Assembly (NCBI RefSeq): GCF_001583695.1
Contig: NZ_LOBC01000039.1
Span: 276,632-340,631, forward strand
Direction of reading: 5' to 3'
DNA length: 64,000 nucleotides
From: Bacillus wiedmannii
GTDB taxonomy: Bacteria; Bacillota; Bacilli; Bacillales; Bacillaceae_G
Both the position numbers and the translations under genes were made by a program. The notes under the pieces are model-generated. The model was not told the origin of the DNA, made no database searches, and worked only from the letters and a program-made list of their open reading frames with translations. This document shows, in pieces, positions 47,603 through 57,357 of the stretch (positions are counted from its first letter, which is position 1; each line of letters begins with the position of its first letter).

Positions 47603-48150
47603 AAGTCATTATATTCCTCTTTTAAAAGTGAATACACTTTAGCATCCCTATACGTATTATCCATTTTTACACTTTGTCTCAATATGCCTTCATATACCAT
47701 TTTCAATTTTTGCATCACACGTTCAGAAGCTATATTCTCTGCGTCACATCTTCCTTCCATACGGTTTATATTCAGCTCCTGAAAGCCTATTTCAATGAGT
47801 TCTTCTAAAGTTTCCACAATAAGTCCTTTACCCCAATACGCTGGGCTAATTACAGCTCCAATCGATGCACTATTATGTGGCATGAGCCATATTCCACATG
47901 TCCCAATCACTTTTTGAGTATCCTTCAGCATAATAGACCATATAAGAGCCTTACCTTCTCGTATCGTTGCAAGCATATTTTCTACTAAACTATGCGTTTC
48001 CTCTTTCATTTTATGCACTTCCCGGGGTACATATATAGCTGCTTCTGGATTTGAATACACTTCAAACAAATCATCTACATGCGAATACTGTATCTTCGTT
48101 AATAGTAATCTATCTGTTTTTAAATTCAGTTCCTCACACATATCTCCCAT
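47587..48150 (-). CDS. GNAT-family N-acetyltransferase, RimJ/RimL-like
   Basis: 187 residues: NLKTDRLLLTKI at the start, GTCGIWLM and the acetyl-CoA loop region PAYWGKGLIVETL, then NINRMEGRCDAENIASERVMQKLKM-type C-terminal motif. This is the RimJ/RimL group that acetylates protein N-termini or small amines; the substrate is unknown. The gene ends inside the terminator stem. The start has only a moderate GGGGG site. Confidence 0.82.
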   Translation of the reverse strand: MGDMCEELNLKTDRLLLTKIQYSHVDDLFEVYSNPEAAIYVPREVHKMKEETHSLVENMLATIREGKALIWSIMLKDTQKVIGTCGIWLMPHNSASIGAVISPAYWGKGLIVETLEELIEIGFQELNINRMEGRCDAENIASERVMQKLKMVYEGILRQSVKMDNTYRDAKVYSLLKEEYNDLKNRA

Positions 48151-48182
48151 ACATCATTTCCCCCACTTCAACTTAATAAAGA

Positions 48183-48205
48183 AAAGTCCCTTCAAAAGGG
48201 ACTTT
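48183..48205 (-). terminator. Terminator of the glg operon
   Basis: AAAGTCCC-N7-GGGACTTT hairpin; minus strand continues TTCTTT just after the glgP stop. Confidence 0.75.
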
Positions 48206-48208
48206 CAC

Positions 48209-50617
48209 TTAATACTGTGTAACCGCATTACCAATACTCCAAATCTCATTACTATACTGTAAAATCGTTCGATCACTCGCAAAATGACCAGACTGTGCAA
48301 TATTTAAAATCGACATTTCTAACCACTTCGTTCGGTTTTCATACGCTCTACCAACAGCTTCTTGCCTTTCCGCATATGGACCAAAATCCCGCAGAACGAA
48401 GTATTCATCATTTTGAATTACGAGAGAATCATAAATCGCTTCAAATTCAGCTCCCGAATGTGCAAAGAAACCATTCGTTAACTGATCTACTACTTTTTTA
48501 ATATGCATATTGTGGTGATAATAATCACTTGCACGATATCCACCATTTTGATAGTAATGAAGAACCTCTTCCGCTGTTAGGCCAAAAATGAAACAGTTAT
48601 CATCACCGACCCGGTCTTTTATTTCAACATTAGCTCCGTCTAACGTTCCGAGTGTAATCGCACCATTCATCATAAATTTCATATTCCCTGTTCCTGATGC
48701 TTCTTTACTCGCAGTTGAAATTTGCTCACTCACATCCGCAGCTGGGAATATATCTTCCGCTAAAGACACTCGATAGTTTTCTAGAAAGATAACTTTCATA
48801 TATTGACTCACATACGGATCATTATTCACTTTCCTTGCGAGTTCATTGATTAATTTAATAATTTTTTTCGCATAGTAATAGCCAGGTGATGCTTTCGCTC
48901 CAAAGATAAACGTACGCGGATAAAATGTAAAACTAGCATCCTCTTTCAAACGGTTATACAAATATAAAATATGAAGAACGTTTAATAGTTGTCGTTTGTA
49001 AGCGTGTAGTCTTTTTACTTGCACATCAAAAATAGAATTAGGATCAATTGTAATCCCCATTTTATTATAAATACGCTCCGCTAAAATCTCTTTACGCTCT
49101 TGTTTTACCTCTGCAAATTTCTCTTGGAAACTCGCATCGTATTGAACTGTTTGCAACGCTTGAAGCTTAATTGGTTCTTTCTTCCACTCTGTTCCAATCG
49201 CCTCTGAAATAAGGTTCGTCAGCTGCGGATTCGCCTTCATTAACCAACGTCTATGAGCGATTCCATTCGTTTTATTATTAAACTTATCTGGATAAAACTC
49301 ATAAAACAGTCGCATTTCACGTTGCTTTAAAATTTCCGTATGAATTTTTGCTACACCATTTACGCTATGGCTACCGACAATTGCTAAATGAGCCATTTTC
49401 ACAAGATCATGCGCAATAATCGCCATCTCTTCAATACGATGCCATTCATATGGATAACGTTCCCAAAGTTCATGACAGAAACGTTCATTAATCTCTTCAA
49501 TAATCATATAAATTCTCGGTAATAACGGTTTAAAAATGTGAATTGGCCACTTCTCAAGCGCTTCTGATAACGTCGTATGATTTGTATAAGAAATCGTTTG
49601 CGATGTTATATGCCAAGCTTCTTCCCATGCTAGTTTTTCTTCATCTAATAAAATACGCATTAGTTCTGGAATCGCCAAAACTGGATGTGTATCATTAATA
49701 TGAATCGCAATTTTCTCATGTAATTGACGAAGGTCACCATATCTTTCTCTATGCAAACGAACGATATTTTGCAAGCTTGCTGATACGAGGAAATATTGTT
49801 GCTTCAAACGAAGTATTTTCCCCTCATCATGCGTATCATCTGGATATAAAAACTCCGATACCGCCTCTGTTTCACGCTTATATTTCAAAATATCTTTGCA
49901 ATTTTGCGGGAAAGGAACTGGTTCAGCATTCCAAAGTCTGAGTGTATTTACAGTACTCGTCTCGTAACCTACTACTGGAACGTCATATGGTACTGCCATA
50001 ATCACTTCTGCATTCGTATGCCTGAACTCTAAACGCCCATCAATGTATAGCGGTTCAACATTGCCGAAATAACTTACTTCTACAGCTTGATCATGCCTTC
50101 TTACTTCCCATACGTTTTCATGAAGAAGCCACTGCTCTGGAAATTCAACTTGATAACCATCAACAATTTTTTGATCAAATAAACCGTGTTTGTAACGAAT
50201 TCCACAGCCATGACCTGGTAAGTTTAAAGATGCAAGTGAATCAAGGAAACAGGCTGCTAATCGTCCAAGTCCACCATTTCCAAGACCTGCATCTGCTTCC
50301 ACCTCTTCTAACTGTTGTAAAGAAATCCCAAGCTCAGAAAGTCCTTGCTCACATACATCCCTGATGCCTAAATTTAATATGTTACTTCCAAGCAAACGCC
50401 CAAGTAAAAACTCAATGGATAAGTAATACATTTGCTTTTGCTCTCCAGACCGATAACTTTCGTTCGTTGCAATCCATTGACTATTCATATACTCACGTAC
50501 CATGTACCCAAGCGTATTGTATTGATCACGAGTTGTAGAGTCTTTAAAACTTTTACCATACATCGTCTCTAACTTTTCTAGAAAAGCTGATTTGAAACTT
50601 TCAACATGAGTAAACAT
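48209..50617 (-). CDS. glgP: Glycogen phosphorylase
   Basis: 802 residues, the full family length. Glycogen-phosphorylase signatures visible: DAGLGNGGLGRLAACF, VKRLHAYKRQLLN and the PLP-lysine region SKEASGTGNMKFMMNGA (Schiff-base Lys in the conserved EASGTGNMKF context). It releases glucose-1-phosphate from stored glycogen. Last gene of glgBCDAP, 18 bases after glgA, then a terminator. Confidence 0.96.
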   Translation of the reverse strand: MFTHVESFKSAFLEKLETMYGKSFKDSTTRDQYNTLGYMVREYMNSQWIATNESYRSGEQKQMYYLSIEFLLGRLLGSNILNLGIRDVCEQGLSELGISLQQLEEVEADAGLGNGGLGRLAACFLDSLASLNLPGHGCGIRYKHGLFDQKIVDGYQVEFPEQWLLHENVWEVRRHDQAVEVSYFGNVEPLYIDGRLEFRHTNAEVIMAVPYDVPVVGYETSTVNTLRLWNAEPVPFPQNCKDILKYKRETEAVSEFLYPDDTHDEGKILRLKQQYFLVSASLQNIVRLHRERYGDLRQLHEKIAIHINDTHPVLAIPELMRILLDEEKLAWEEAWHITSQTISYTNHTTLSEALEKWPIHIFKPLLPRIYMIIEEINERFCHELWERYPYEWHRIEEMAIIAHDLVKMAHLAIVGSHSVNGVAKIHTEILKQREMRLFYEFYPDKFNNKTNGIAHRRWLMKANPQLTNLISEAIGTEWKKEPIKLQALQTVQYDASFQEKFAEVKQERKEILAERIYNKMGITIDPNSIFDVQVKRLHAYKRQLLNVLHILYLYNRLKEDASFTFYPRTFIFGAKASPGYYYAKKIIKLINELARKVNNDPYVSQYMKVIFLENYRVSLAEDIFPAADVSEQISTASKEASGTGNMKFMMNGAITLGTLDGANVEIKDRVGDDNCFIFGLTAEEVLHYYQNGGYRASDYYHHNMHIKKVVDQLTNGFFAHSGAEFEAIYDSLVIQNDEYFVLRDFGPYAERQEAVGRAYENRTKWLEMSILNIAQSGHFASDRTILQYSNEIWSIGNAVTQY

Positions 50618-50635
50618 TTCTTCACCACCTACATG

Positions 50636-52066
50636 TTATTCCATGAGACTTTTATACAATTTCTTATAGGCAAGAGCTGATTTCTCCCAGCTATAATCTT
50701 CAGTCATCGCTTGTTTTACAAGCTGCTCCCATACCGGTTTATCATGATAAAATTCAATCGCACGAAGAACCGTGTGCAACATATCATGCGCATTAAAGTT
50801 CGTGAAACTAAAACCATTTCCTTCTCCAGTTTCTTCGTCATAAGATTGTACAGTATCATTTAATCCGCCTGTCTCTCTTACAATCGGAATTGTACCGTAC
50901 GCTAATGCGATAAGTTGTCCAAGTCCACACGGTTCAAATAGTGATGGCATTAAGAATAAATCACTTCCCGCATACACTTGATGGGCTAGTTCTTCATTAA
51001 ATCCGATATACACTTTTACCTTCTCAGGATACTCGTATGCCATCCACTCAAAGAATTGTTCATATTCAGAATCACCTGATCCTAAAATAATACATTGCAC
51101 ATCTTCCTCCATTATTTCGCGGAATACAGTACGTACTAAATCAAGACCTTTTTGCTTCGTTAATCTCGTTACCATCGAAATAATTGGTGTATCTTCTTTT
51201 TCTGGCAAACCAAAATAACGCTGCAAGGCGCTTTTATTTTCATTCTTTTCCTCTAATGACTCTGCATCATACTGAGCAGTAATATACGAATCTGTTTCTG
51301 GATTATATACGCTCGTATCAATTCCATTTACGATGCCGCTAAGCTTACCATTATTTTTTCGTAACAACCCATCTAACTTCTCACCGAAAAACTCATATTG
51401 AATTTCCTCTTTGTATGTCGGGCTAACCGCTGTAATTTGATCAGAAGCGATAATTCCGCCCTTCATAAAGTTCACATTTCCATAAAACTCTAGCTGCTCA
51501 CTATGAAAATATTCATCACCAAGTTCTAACAAGTCGTACATCACTTCAGGAGGAAATACACCTTGGAACTGCAAGTTATGAATCGTATACACCGTTTTAA
51601 TATGCTCATATAATGGATTATCTTGATACTTTTCACGTAGTAAGAAATTCACCATAGCTGTATGCCAATCGTGGCTATGGAGAACATCCACTTCGAAATC
51701 AAGATGCGGAATACACTCTAAAACTGCTTTTGAAAAATAAGAAAAACGCTCTCCGTCATCATAATGACCATATAGAGAATCTCTCTTAAAATAATATTCA
51801 TTATCTATTAAGTAATACGTAATCCCGTCTTGCTCACCTTTTAAAATTCCGCAATATTGATTTCTCCACCCAAGCGGGACGTTAATTACTTTATGTAACG
51901 TACATCCATCCCTTAATTTTTGCGGAATAAGACTATAATTTGGAAGTATAATGCGAACGTCCACACCTAATTTTTTCAGCTCTTTTGGGAGCGCACCTGC
52001 TACATCAGCTAATCCTCCCGATTTAACAAATGGTACACATTCTGATACTGCAAATAAAATATTCAC
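50636..52066 (-). CDS. glgA: Glycogen synthase
   Basis: 476 residues (GT5): N-terminal ADP-glucose site [16 protein letters not shown], and C-terminal [12 protein letters not shown] with the catalytic Glu. I start at GTG 52066, giving MNILFAVSE, the usual length; a GTG four codons earlier is also open. It elongates glycogen from ADP-glucose. A stem-loop lies in the 113-base gap after glgD. Confidence 0.95.
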   Translation of the reverse strand: MNILFAVSECVPFVKSGGLADVAGALPKELKKLGVDVRIILPNYSLIPQKLRDGCTLHKVINVPLGWRNQYCGILKGEQDGITYYLIDNEYYFKRDSLYGHYDDGERFSYFSKAVLECIPHLDFEVDVLHSHDWHTAMVNFLLREKYQDNPLYEHIKTVYTIHNLQFQGVFPPEVMYDLLELGDEYFHSEQLEFYGNVNFMKGGIIASDQITAVSPTYKEEIQYEFFGEKLDGLLRKNNGKLSGIVNGIDTSVYNPETDSYITAQYDAESLEEKNENKSALQRYFGLPEKEDTPIISMVTRLTKQKGLDLVRTVFREIMEEDVQCIILGSGDSEYEQFFEWMAYEYPEKVKVYIGFNEELAHQVYAGSDLFLMPSLFEPCGLGQLIALAYGTIPIVRETGGLNDTVQSYDEETGEGNGFSFTNFNAHDMLHTVLRAIEFYHDKPVWEQLVKQAMTEDYSWEKSALAYKKLYKSLME

Positions 52067-52147
52067 TTGTTGTCCCACTGCACGAAAAGCTTATACGACT
52101 TCCCTTGCAGCTTCCTCCCTTCGAGTTTTCATTTGAATGAATGCTTT

Positions 52148-52176
52148 AATCAGTGGAGGAAAAACCCCCACTGATT
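52148..52176 (-). other. Internal stem-loop between glgD and glgA
   Basis: AATCAGTGG and CCACTGATT form a 9-bp stem, extendable inward by pairing of the G- and C-rich loop flanks. No T-run follows on the transcribed strand, so it looks more like a processing or stability element than a terminator. Confidence 0.5.
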
Positions 52177-52179
52177 CTT

Positions 52180-53214
52180 TTAAGAATAACTATTAATCGT
52201 ACTGTTTTGAATGCTTCCTTTTTCTACAACATATGGCTCCTCGGCGTTTCCTTTTAGTACTACACCGTCACCAATTTTCACGTCTTTATCAATAATAACA
52301 CCGTCTATTATACAGTTATCTCCAATTTTGCTCTTTTGCATAATAATGCTATTACGAACAATTGAACCTTTTCCAATTTTAACAGAACGGGAGATAACAC
52401 TATTTTCTACTTCTCCTTCAATAATACTGCCGTTTGCGATCATTGTATTTTTCACGGCTGCACCCTTCAGGTAACGAGTTGGTGGTTCATCTTTTACTTT
52501 CGTAAAGATCGGTGCTTCTTTCTTAAATAATTGCTTCCAAATAGCAGGTTGCAAAATTTCTAAGCTATGTTTATAGTAACTTTCAATCGAATCAATAATA
52601 GCTACATATCCTGTATGCTCATACGTAGCAATATGCAGTGATTTTCCGCGCTTTTCTCTCACTACATCAAATAAACTGTATTGCTCCACATCTTTATATG
52701 TCTCAAATAAATCTAACAATAATTGTTTCTTTAACACGTATGTTTGAAGCGAAACCCCTTCATGGCAAACTTCAGTAATATCAGCTGCCGTATGTATATG
52801 TCGCTCTAACACCGCTTGAAAATTTAATGCTGTTACGAGATGGCTATTCGTAATAACAACGTATTCTTCTCTAGCTCTTAAAAAATAATCAATATGTCTT
52901 CTAAAATGTGCAAAAGACCCAAATTCATCTTGGTCACATTGGCAATTTGGCGGGAATAAAAACAGTCCGTCTCTTTTTCTATCTAAATCCCACTGTTTTC
53001 CTGAACCAACATGGTCCATTAGTGAACGGTTTTTATGACTTGTAAAAACCGCTACACTATGAATATTAGAATTCACCATATTTGAAAGCATGAAATCAAT
53101 GAGTCGATAACGGCCCCCAAATGGTAACGCCGCTAATGAACGATGCCCTGTTACTTTCTTTAAGGAAGGAAAACTTCCCGTTGCATTAATAATTCCTAAC
53201 ATTTTTTCTCCCAT
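52180..53214 (-). CDS. glgD: GlgD subunit of ADP-glucose pyrophosphorylase
   Basis: 344 residues: a nucleotidyltransferase-like N-terminal domain with ALPFGGRYRLIDF but lacking the full GGxGxRL loop of GlgC, and a left-handed beta-helix C-terminus (IANGSIIEGEVENSVISRSV). In Bacillus GlgC and GlgD form a mixed enzyme in which GlgD is mainly regulatory. Gap to glgC 18 bases. Confidence 0.94.
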   Translation of the reverse strand: MGEKMLGIINATGSFPSLKKVTGHRSLAALPFGGRYRLIDFMLSNMVNSNIHSVAVFTSHKNRSLMDHVGSGKQWDLDRKRDGLFLFPPNCQCDQDEFGSFAHFRRHIDYFLRAREEYVVITNSHLVTALNFQAVLERHIHTAADITEVCHEGVSLQTYVLKKQLLLDLFETYKDVEQYSLFDVVREKRGKSLHIATYEHTGYVAIIDSIESYYKHSLEILQPAIWKQLFKKEAPIFTKVKDEPPTRYLKGAAVKNTMIANGSIIEGEVENSVISRSVKIGKGSIVRNSIIMQKSKIGDNCIIDGVIIDKDVKIGDGVVLKGNAEEPYVVEKGSIQNSTINSYS

Positions 53215-53232
53215 TCATTTCATCCCCCTTTT

Positions 53233-54363
53233 CTATTTCCCTTCAGCAATGAGTACTACATCGTCGACATTTTTTTCTGGACGAATAATTGTTCCATCTT
53301 CAATAACCATTTCCGATCCAACAATCGCTCTTTCAATCACAACATTTTTACCAATCTTCGCTCCTGGCATAACGACAGAATCAATAACCATACTACCTTC
53401 TTCCACTGTCACCCCTTGGAATAATACAGAATGCTTCACGTCCCCTTCAATGACGCATCCTTCGTTAATAAGTGATTCTTCTACTTTTGCCTTTTCTGCA
53501 ATATATTGAGGTGGCTCATTTGGATTCACAGAATAAATACGCCAATTACGATCGTTTAAATTCAGCGATGTTTCATCGCGAAGTAAATCCATATTCGCTT
53601 CCCATAAGCTTTTCACCGTTCCAACATCTTTCCAATATCCTTCAAACGGATACGCCATCAGCTTTTTCCCTTCATCTAATAAAAGCGGAAGTACATCTTT
53701 TCCGAAATCATTACTAGATTCAGGATTTCTTGCATCCATCTCTAAATACTCTTTCAAAATTGCCCAGTTAAAAATATAAATTCCCATTGATGCAAGATTA
53801 CTTCTTGGAAATTGCGGTTTCTCTTCAAATTCAACAATCTCCATCTCTTCGTTCGTATTCATAATACCGAAGCGACTCGCTTCATCCCACGGCACTTCAA
53901 TAACAGAAATCGAAACGTCCGCTTCTTTCTCAATATGGTAATCTAGCATTTTACTGTAATCCATTTTATAAATATGATCGCCTGATAAAATCAGAACATA
54001 CTCTGGTTCATACTGACTTAAATAGTTTAAGTTTTGATAAATGGCACTGGCCGTACCTGTGTACCACTTCACACCTGAAGACTCCGCATAAGGAGATAAC
54101 ACTGTGACTCCACCGCTTACTCGGTCTAAATCCCAAGCATTGCCGATTCCGATATAATTATGAAGTTCGAGTGGTTGATATTGCGTCAAAATCCCAACCG
54201 TTTCAATACCAGAATTCGCACAGTTACTTAGCGTAAAGTCAATAATGCGATATTTACCACCAAATGGAACAGCTGGCTTGGCTAAATTTTTTGTTAATGC
54301 ACTTAATCGACTACCTTTTCCCCCTGCTAGTAACATTGCTACGCACTTTTGCTTTTGAGCCAT
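53233..54363 (-). CDS. glgC: Glucose-1-phosphate adenylyltransferase, catalytic subunit
   Basis: 376 residues with the nucleotide loop [20 protein letters not shown], the IIDFTLSN segment and the glucose-phosphate site region EFEEKP, plus a beta-helix C-terminus. It makes ADP-glucose for glycogen. The gene begins 53 bases inside the end of glgB in another frame, so the two are probably translationally coupled. Confidence 0.95.
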   Translation of the reverse strand: MAQKQKCVAMLLAGGKGSRLSALTKNLAKPAVPFGGKYRIIDFTLSNCANSGIETVGILTQYQPLELHNYIGIGNAWDLDRVSGGVTVLSPYAESSGVKWYTGTASAIYQNLNYLSQYEPEYVLILSGDHIYKMDYSKMLDYHIEKEADVSISVIEVPWDEASRFGIMNTNEEMEIVEFEEKPQFPRSNLASMGIYIFNWAILKEYLEMDARNPESSNDFGKDVLPLLLDEGKKLMAYPFEGYWKDVGTVKSLWEANMDLLRDETSLNLNDRNWRIYSVNPNEPPQYIAEKAKVEESLINEGCVIEGDVKHSVLFQGVTVEEGSMVIDSVVMPGAKIGKNVVIERAIVGSEMVIEDGTIIRPEKNVDDVVLIAEGK

Positions 54364-56248
54364 CTTGTTTTTTGCTCCCCTTTCTCGTCTTCACTGGTCG
54401 TAATATGGATACGCCAAATGGTGGAATTGTAATTTCTACATGTGCCGCTTGATTATGATACGGTTCTTGAATCGTCTTGAGACGTTTCTTATTCACTTGC
54501 CCCGATCCGCCATATTGCTCAGCGTCACTGTTTAAAATCTCGTTATAATACTCGAAATCTGGCAAACCTACTTTATAGTTTTCATATGTAGCTTTCGTAA
54601 AATTACATACGACAACTAACGCATCTTCTTGTTTATCCCCTTGGCGAATAAATGAGAAAATACTTTGCTCATGATTATTAGCATCTATCCACTGAAATCC
54701 TTCAGGTGAATGATCAAGCTGCCAAAGTGGTTTGGAGCGCTTATACAATGCTATGAGCTCTTTAAAGTAATCATGCATATAACGATGCATTTCAAAATCA
54801 TGTAAATTCCAATCTAAATCTTCAAGGTCTTTCCACTCATCAAACTGCCCGAATTCTCCACCCATAAAGAGCAATTTCTTACCTGGATGAGTAAAGAAAT
54901 ATCCATATAATAAACGAAGTTGAGCAAACTTATCCCAGTAATCTCCTGGCATTTTATTTAATAACGACTTTTTCCCATGAACGACTTCATCATGAGAAAG
55001 CGGTAATATGAAATTTTCAGAGTAAGCATATATTAAAGAGAACGTCATTTTCTCATGAATATACTTCCTATACTCAGGCGCACACTCCATATATTTCAGC
55101 ACATCATTCATCCAGCCCATATTCCATTTGTAATTGAACCCAAGCCCACCTTCATACGTTGGAGCTGTTACAAGTGGCCAAGCTGTTGAATCTTCTGCTG
55201 TCATAAGAAAATCTTCATCTTCTGCAAACACCGCTTCATTTAACTCTCGTAAAAATGAAACAGCGTGCTCATTACTTTGTTCTTGTCCTTCTTTATTCCA
55301 ATACAGCATATTCGCAACTGCATCCACCCTGAAACCGTCAATGTGGAAATACTTCATCCAAAATAACGCATTTGAAATTAAGAAATTACGTACTTCCCTC
55401 TTCCCTAAATCAAAATTAACAGTTCCCCATACTAGGTTTTCTTGTACATCTATATCTTTATATTCATAAGTCGGTGTCCCATCAAACAAATATAAACCGT
55501 GAGCATCTTTACAAAAATGCCCCGGCACCCAATCTAAAATGACACCGATTCCATATTTATGACATTCATCGACAAAATACATCAAATCATGTGGCGTGCC
55601 GAATCTACTTGTCGCTGCATAATATCCCGTCCCTTGATATCCCCAAGAACGATCATATGGATGCTCAACAAGCGGCATAATTTCAATATGTGTAAATTGA
55701 TGTTCCACCACATACGGAATGAGCTCCTCGGCCATTTCTCTATAAGAATACAGAGCGCCATCTTCTTTCTTTTTCCAAGAACCGAAATGTAATTCATAAA
55801 CTGTCATCGCTTCTTTATAAATCGATTTTTTCTTTCTCTTACGAATCCAGTTTTTATCATTCCATTCATATCCCTCTATATCAAAAACTACAGATGCCGT
55901 ATTTGGTCTTACTTCTGCATATACTGCGTAAGGATCTGCTTTTAAAATAACGTCACCATCCATCGTTTCAATCGCATACTTATATATCTCATTCTCTTCA
56001 ATATGCGGTACAAACAAGGACCAAATCCCCTCTTCTGTCACTTGTAGCATCTTATGTTGCTCATAATTCCATTCATTAAAATCTCCAACAACACTCATTG
56101 CTTTCGCATGAGGAGCCCATACTGTGAATCGTACACCTCGCATCCCATCTTCCGTCACAATATGTGCCCCAAAGATGTTATAACTGTCATAGTACTTTTC
56201 TGTATGAAACTCATCTCGTTTCACTTCTTCACAATTTATTACATCCAA
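54311..56248 (-). CDS. glgB: 1,4-alpha-glucan branching enzyme
   Basis: 645 residues: CBM48-type N-terminus ([20 protein letters not shown]), GH13 barrel with [13 protein letters not shown] (nucleophile Asp), [10 protein letters not shown] (acid/base Glu) and [13 protein letters not shown] (third Asp). It introduces alpha-1,6 branches. I start at TTG 56248 because AGGTGA lies upstream and the length fits the family; GTG 56257 falls within that site. A lysine-rich tail ([16 protein letters not shown]) extends over the start of glgC. Confidence 0.94.
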   Translation of the reverse strand: MDVINCEEVKRDEFHTEKYYDSYNIFGAHIVTEDGMRGVRFTVWAPHAKAMSVVGDFNEWNYEQHKMLQVTEEGIWSLFVPHIEENEIYKYAIETMDGDVILKADPYAVYAEVRPNTASVVFDIEGYEWNDKNWIRKRKKKSIYKEAMTVYELHFGSWKKKEDGALYSYREMAEELIPYVVEHQFTHIEIMPLVEHPYDRSWGYQGTGYYAATSRFGTPHDLMYFVDECHKYGIGVILDWVPGHFCKDAHGLYLFDGTPTYEYKDIDVQENLVWGTVNFDLGKREVRNFLISNALFWMKYFHIDGFRVDAVANMLYWNKEGQEQSNEHAVSFLRELNEAVFAEDEDFLMTAEDSTAWPLVTAPTYEGGLGFNYKWNMGWMNDVLKYMECAPEYRKYIHEKMTFSLIYAYSENFILPLSHDEVVHGKKSLLNKMPGDYWDKFAQLRLLYGYFFTHPGKKLLFMGGEFGQFDEWKDLEDLDWNLHDFEMHRYMHDYFKELIALYKRSKPLWQLDHSPEGFQWIDANNHEQSIFSFIRQGDKQEDALVVVCNFTKATYENYKVGLPDFEYYNEILNSDAEQYGGSGQVNKKRLKTIQEPYHNQAAHVEITIPPFGVSILRPVKTRKGSKKQDGSKAKVRSNVTSRGKR

Positions 56249-56412
56249 TATGTTCACCTCACTAAGATGACAGAAATTTTTTACTCTTTATCATTTCTGC
56301 GAAAAACTGAAATATCCTTGTTATTTTTTTAAAAATATTCGTTTTTTTCTTTAATTTCGCTTAAAATATTCAAATTTACTGTGTAAAATATCGAATTTTG
56401 ACGAATATTCAT

Positions 56413-56426
56413 TGTAAACGCTTTAT
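56413..56426. promoter_or_regulatory. cre-like site upstream of glgB
   Basis: TGTAAACGCTTTAT fits TGWAARCGYTWNCW at 13 of 14 positions. It lies 165 bases upstream of glgB and about 180 before the TasA-like transcription start; CcpA could act on either. Confidence 0.55.
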
Positions 56427-56573
56427 TACCTACTAGTCTTTCATCCTATTATTTATTTCTCAACCTTTATTTCATTAGAGTTATCCTATTTTACCCGCTA
56501 TTTATCACTTAAAATCGTAACAAAATAATCTGTCATAAAAAAATGTTTCTCAACATTTTTTGTCACAATTTTA

Positions 56574-56602
56574 TTGAAATGGCAAATTCATAAGCATATA
56601 CT
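56574..56602 (+). promoter_or_regulatory. Promoter of the TasA-like/protease operon
   Basis: TTGAAA (56574-56579), 17 bases, TATACT (56597-56602). Transcription would begin near 56609, inside the inverted repeat at 56604-56619. Confidence 0.65.
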
Positions 56603-56603
56603 T

Positions 56604-56619
56604 GTTCTCAATAAAGAAC
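56604..56619. promoter_or_regulatory. SinR-box-like inverted repeat at the transcription start
   Basis: GTTCT-CAATAA-AGAAC. The right arm AAAGAAC is the reverse complement of GTTCTTT, a perfect match to the SinR consensus GTTCTYT; the left arm GTTCTCA matches five of seven. Position over the start site fits repression, as known for tasA-type operons. Confidence 0.5.
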
Positions 56620-56719
56620 TACGAACTCTCGCAAATATAATTCATACTGAAACACTATGTTTACTCTGTCCATTCTCCTGGAAAAAGTTTGATAAAAAAT
56701 TAAATTAGGGGGCTTTCTT

Positions 56720-57325
56720 ATGTCATTAAAACAAAAAGTTGGAATGGGAGTTGTCACAGCTTCACTTGGCTTATCCCTTACATTTGGCGGTGTATTCGCC
56801 TATTTCAGTGATTCTGAAACATCTAGTAACTCATTTCAAGCTGGTACACTAGATCTTTCTATTAACCCAAGCGTAATTGTTAATGTGAAAGATTTAAAAC
56901 CAGGTGATTTGATTGAAAGAAACTTCAAGCTTGAAAATAAAGGAACATTGCATATTGCAAAAGTAGCACTTGAAACATCCTATGAAGTTACAGATGCAAA
57001 GCAAAATAATGATGGTGAAGATTTAGGCGATCACATCATCGTCAAATTTTTAGTGAATGACGGAAAGCCATCTAATCCAAACGATGATCATGAAATTTTG
57101 TGGGAAACAAAATTATCAGAATTAAAAACTATGAAACCTGAGGATGTAGCTACTTCTCTAGAACGTCATAACTTAATAGACGGTATTAAGTCTGGTGAAA
57201 CAGACTATTTACACGTTCTCTTCTCCTTTGAAGATAACGACCAAGATCAAAATAAATTCCAGGGTGATTCCATGCAGCTAAACTGGACATTCCATGCAGA
57301 GCAAACACCAGGCGTGGAGAAATAA
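56720..57325 (+). CDS. TasA/camelysin-family secreted fibre protein
   Basis: 201 residues with a signal peptide (about 1-27, SLTFGGVFAYF) and the TasA/CalY core: FSDSETSSNSFQAGTLDL after the cleavage site, DLKPGD and a C-terminal NKFQGDSMQLNWTFHAEQ. Family members (TasA, CalY) form biofilm fibres; camelysin was described as a surface metalloprotease. It resembles B. cereus CalY but with clear differences, so I call it a paralogue. No sipW is adjacent. The subtilase gene follows 32 bases later. Confidence 0.88.
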   Translation: MSLKQKVGMGVVTASLGLSLTFGGVFAYFSDSETSSNSFQAGTLDLSINPSVIVNVKDLKPGDLIERNFKLENKGTLHIAKVALETSYEVTDAKQNNDGEDLGDHIIVKFLVNDGKPSNPNDDHEILWETKLSELKTMKPEDVATSLERHNLIDGIKSGETDYLHVLFSFEDNDQDQNKFQGDSMQLNWTFHAEQTPGVEK

Positions 57326-57357
57326 TTTTTAAAATATAAATTATCGGAGGCCTATAC

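Larger units (their letters stand above)
56249..56719. other. Divergent region between glgB and the TasA-like gene
   Basis: 471 bases of AT-rich DNA. It holds a cre-like site (56413-56426), an inverted AAAAAATGT / ACATTTTTT repeat (about 56540-56560), a sigma-A-type promoter for the TasA-like gene (56574-56602) and a SinR-box-like inverted repeat (56604-56619). I could not pick a convincing glgB promoter. Confidence 0.5.
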
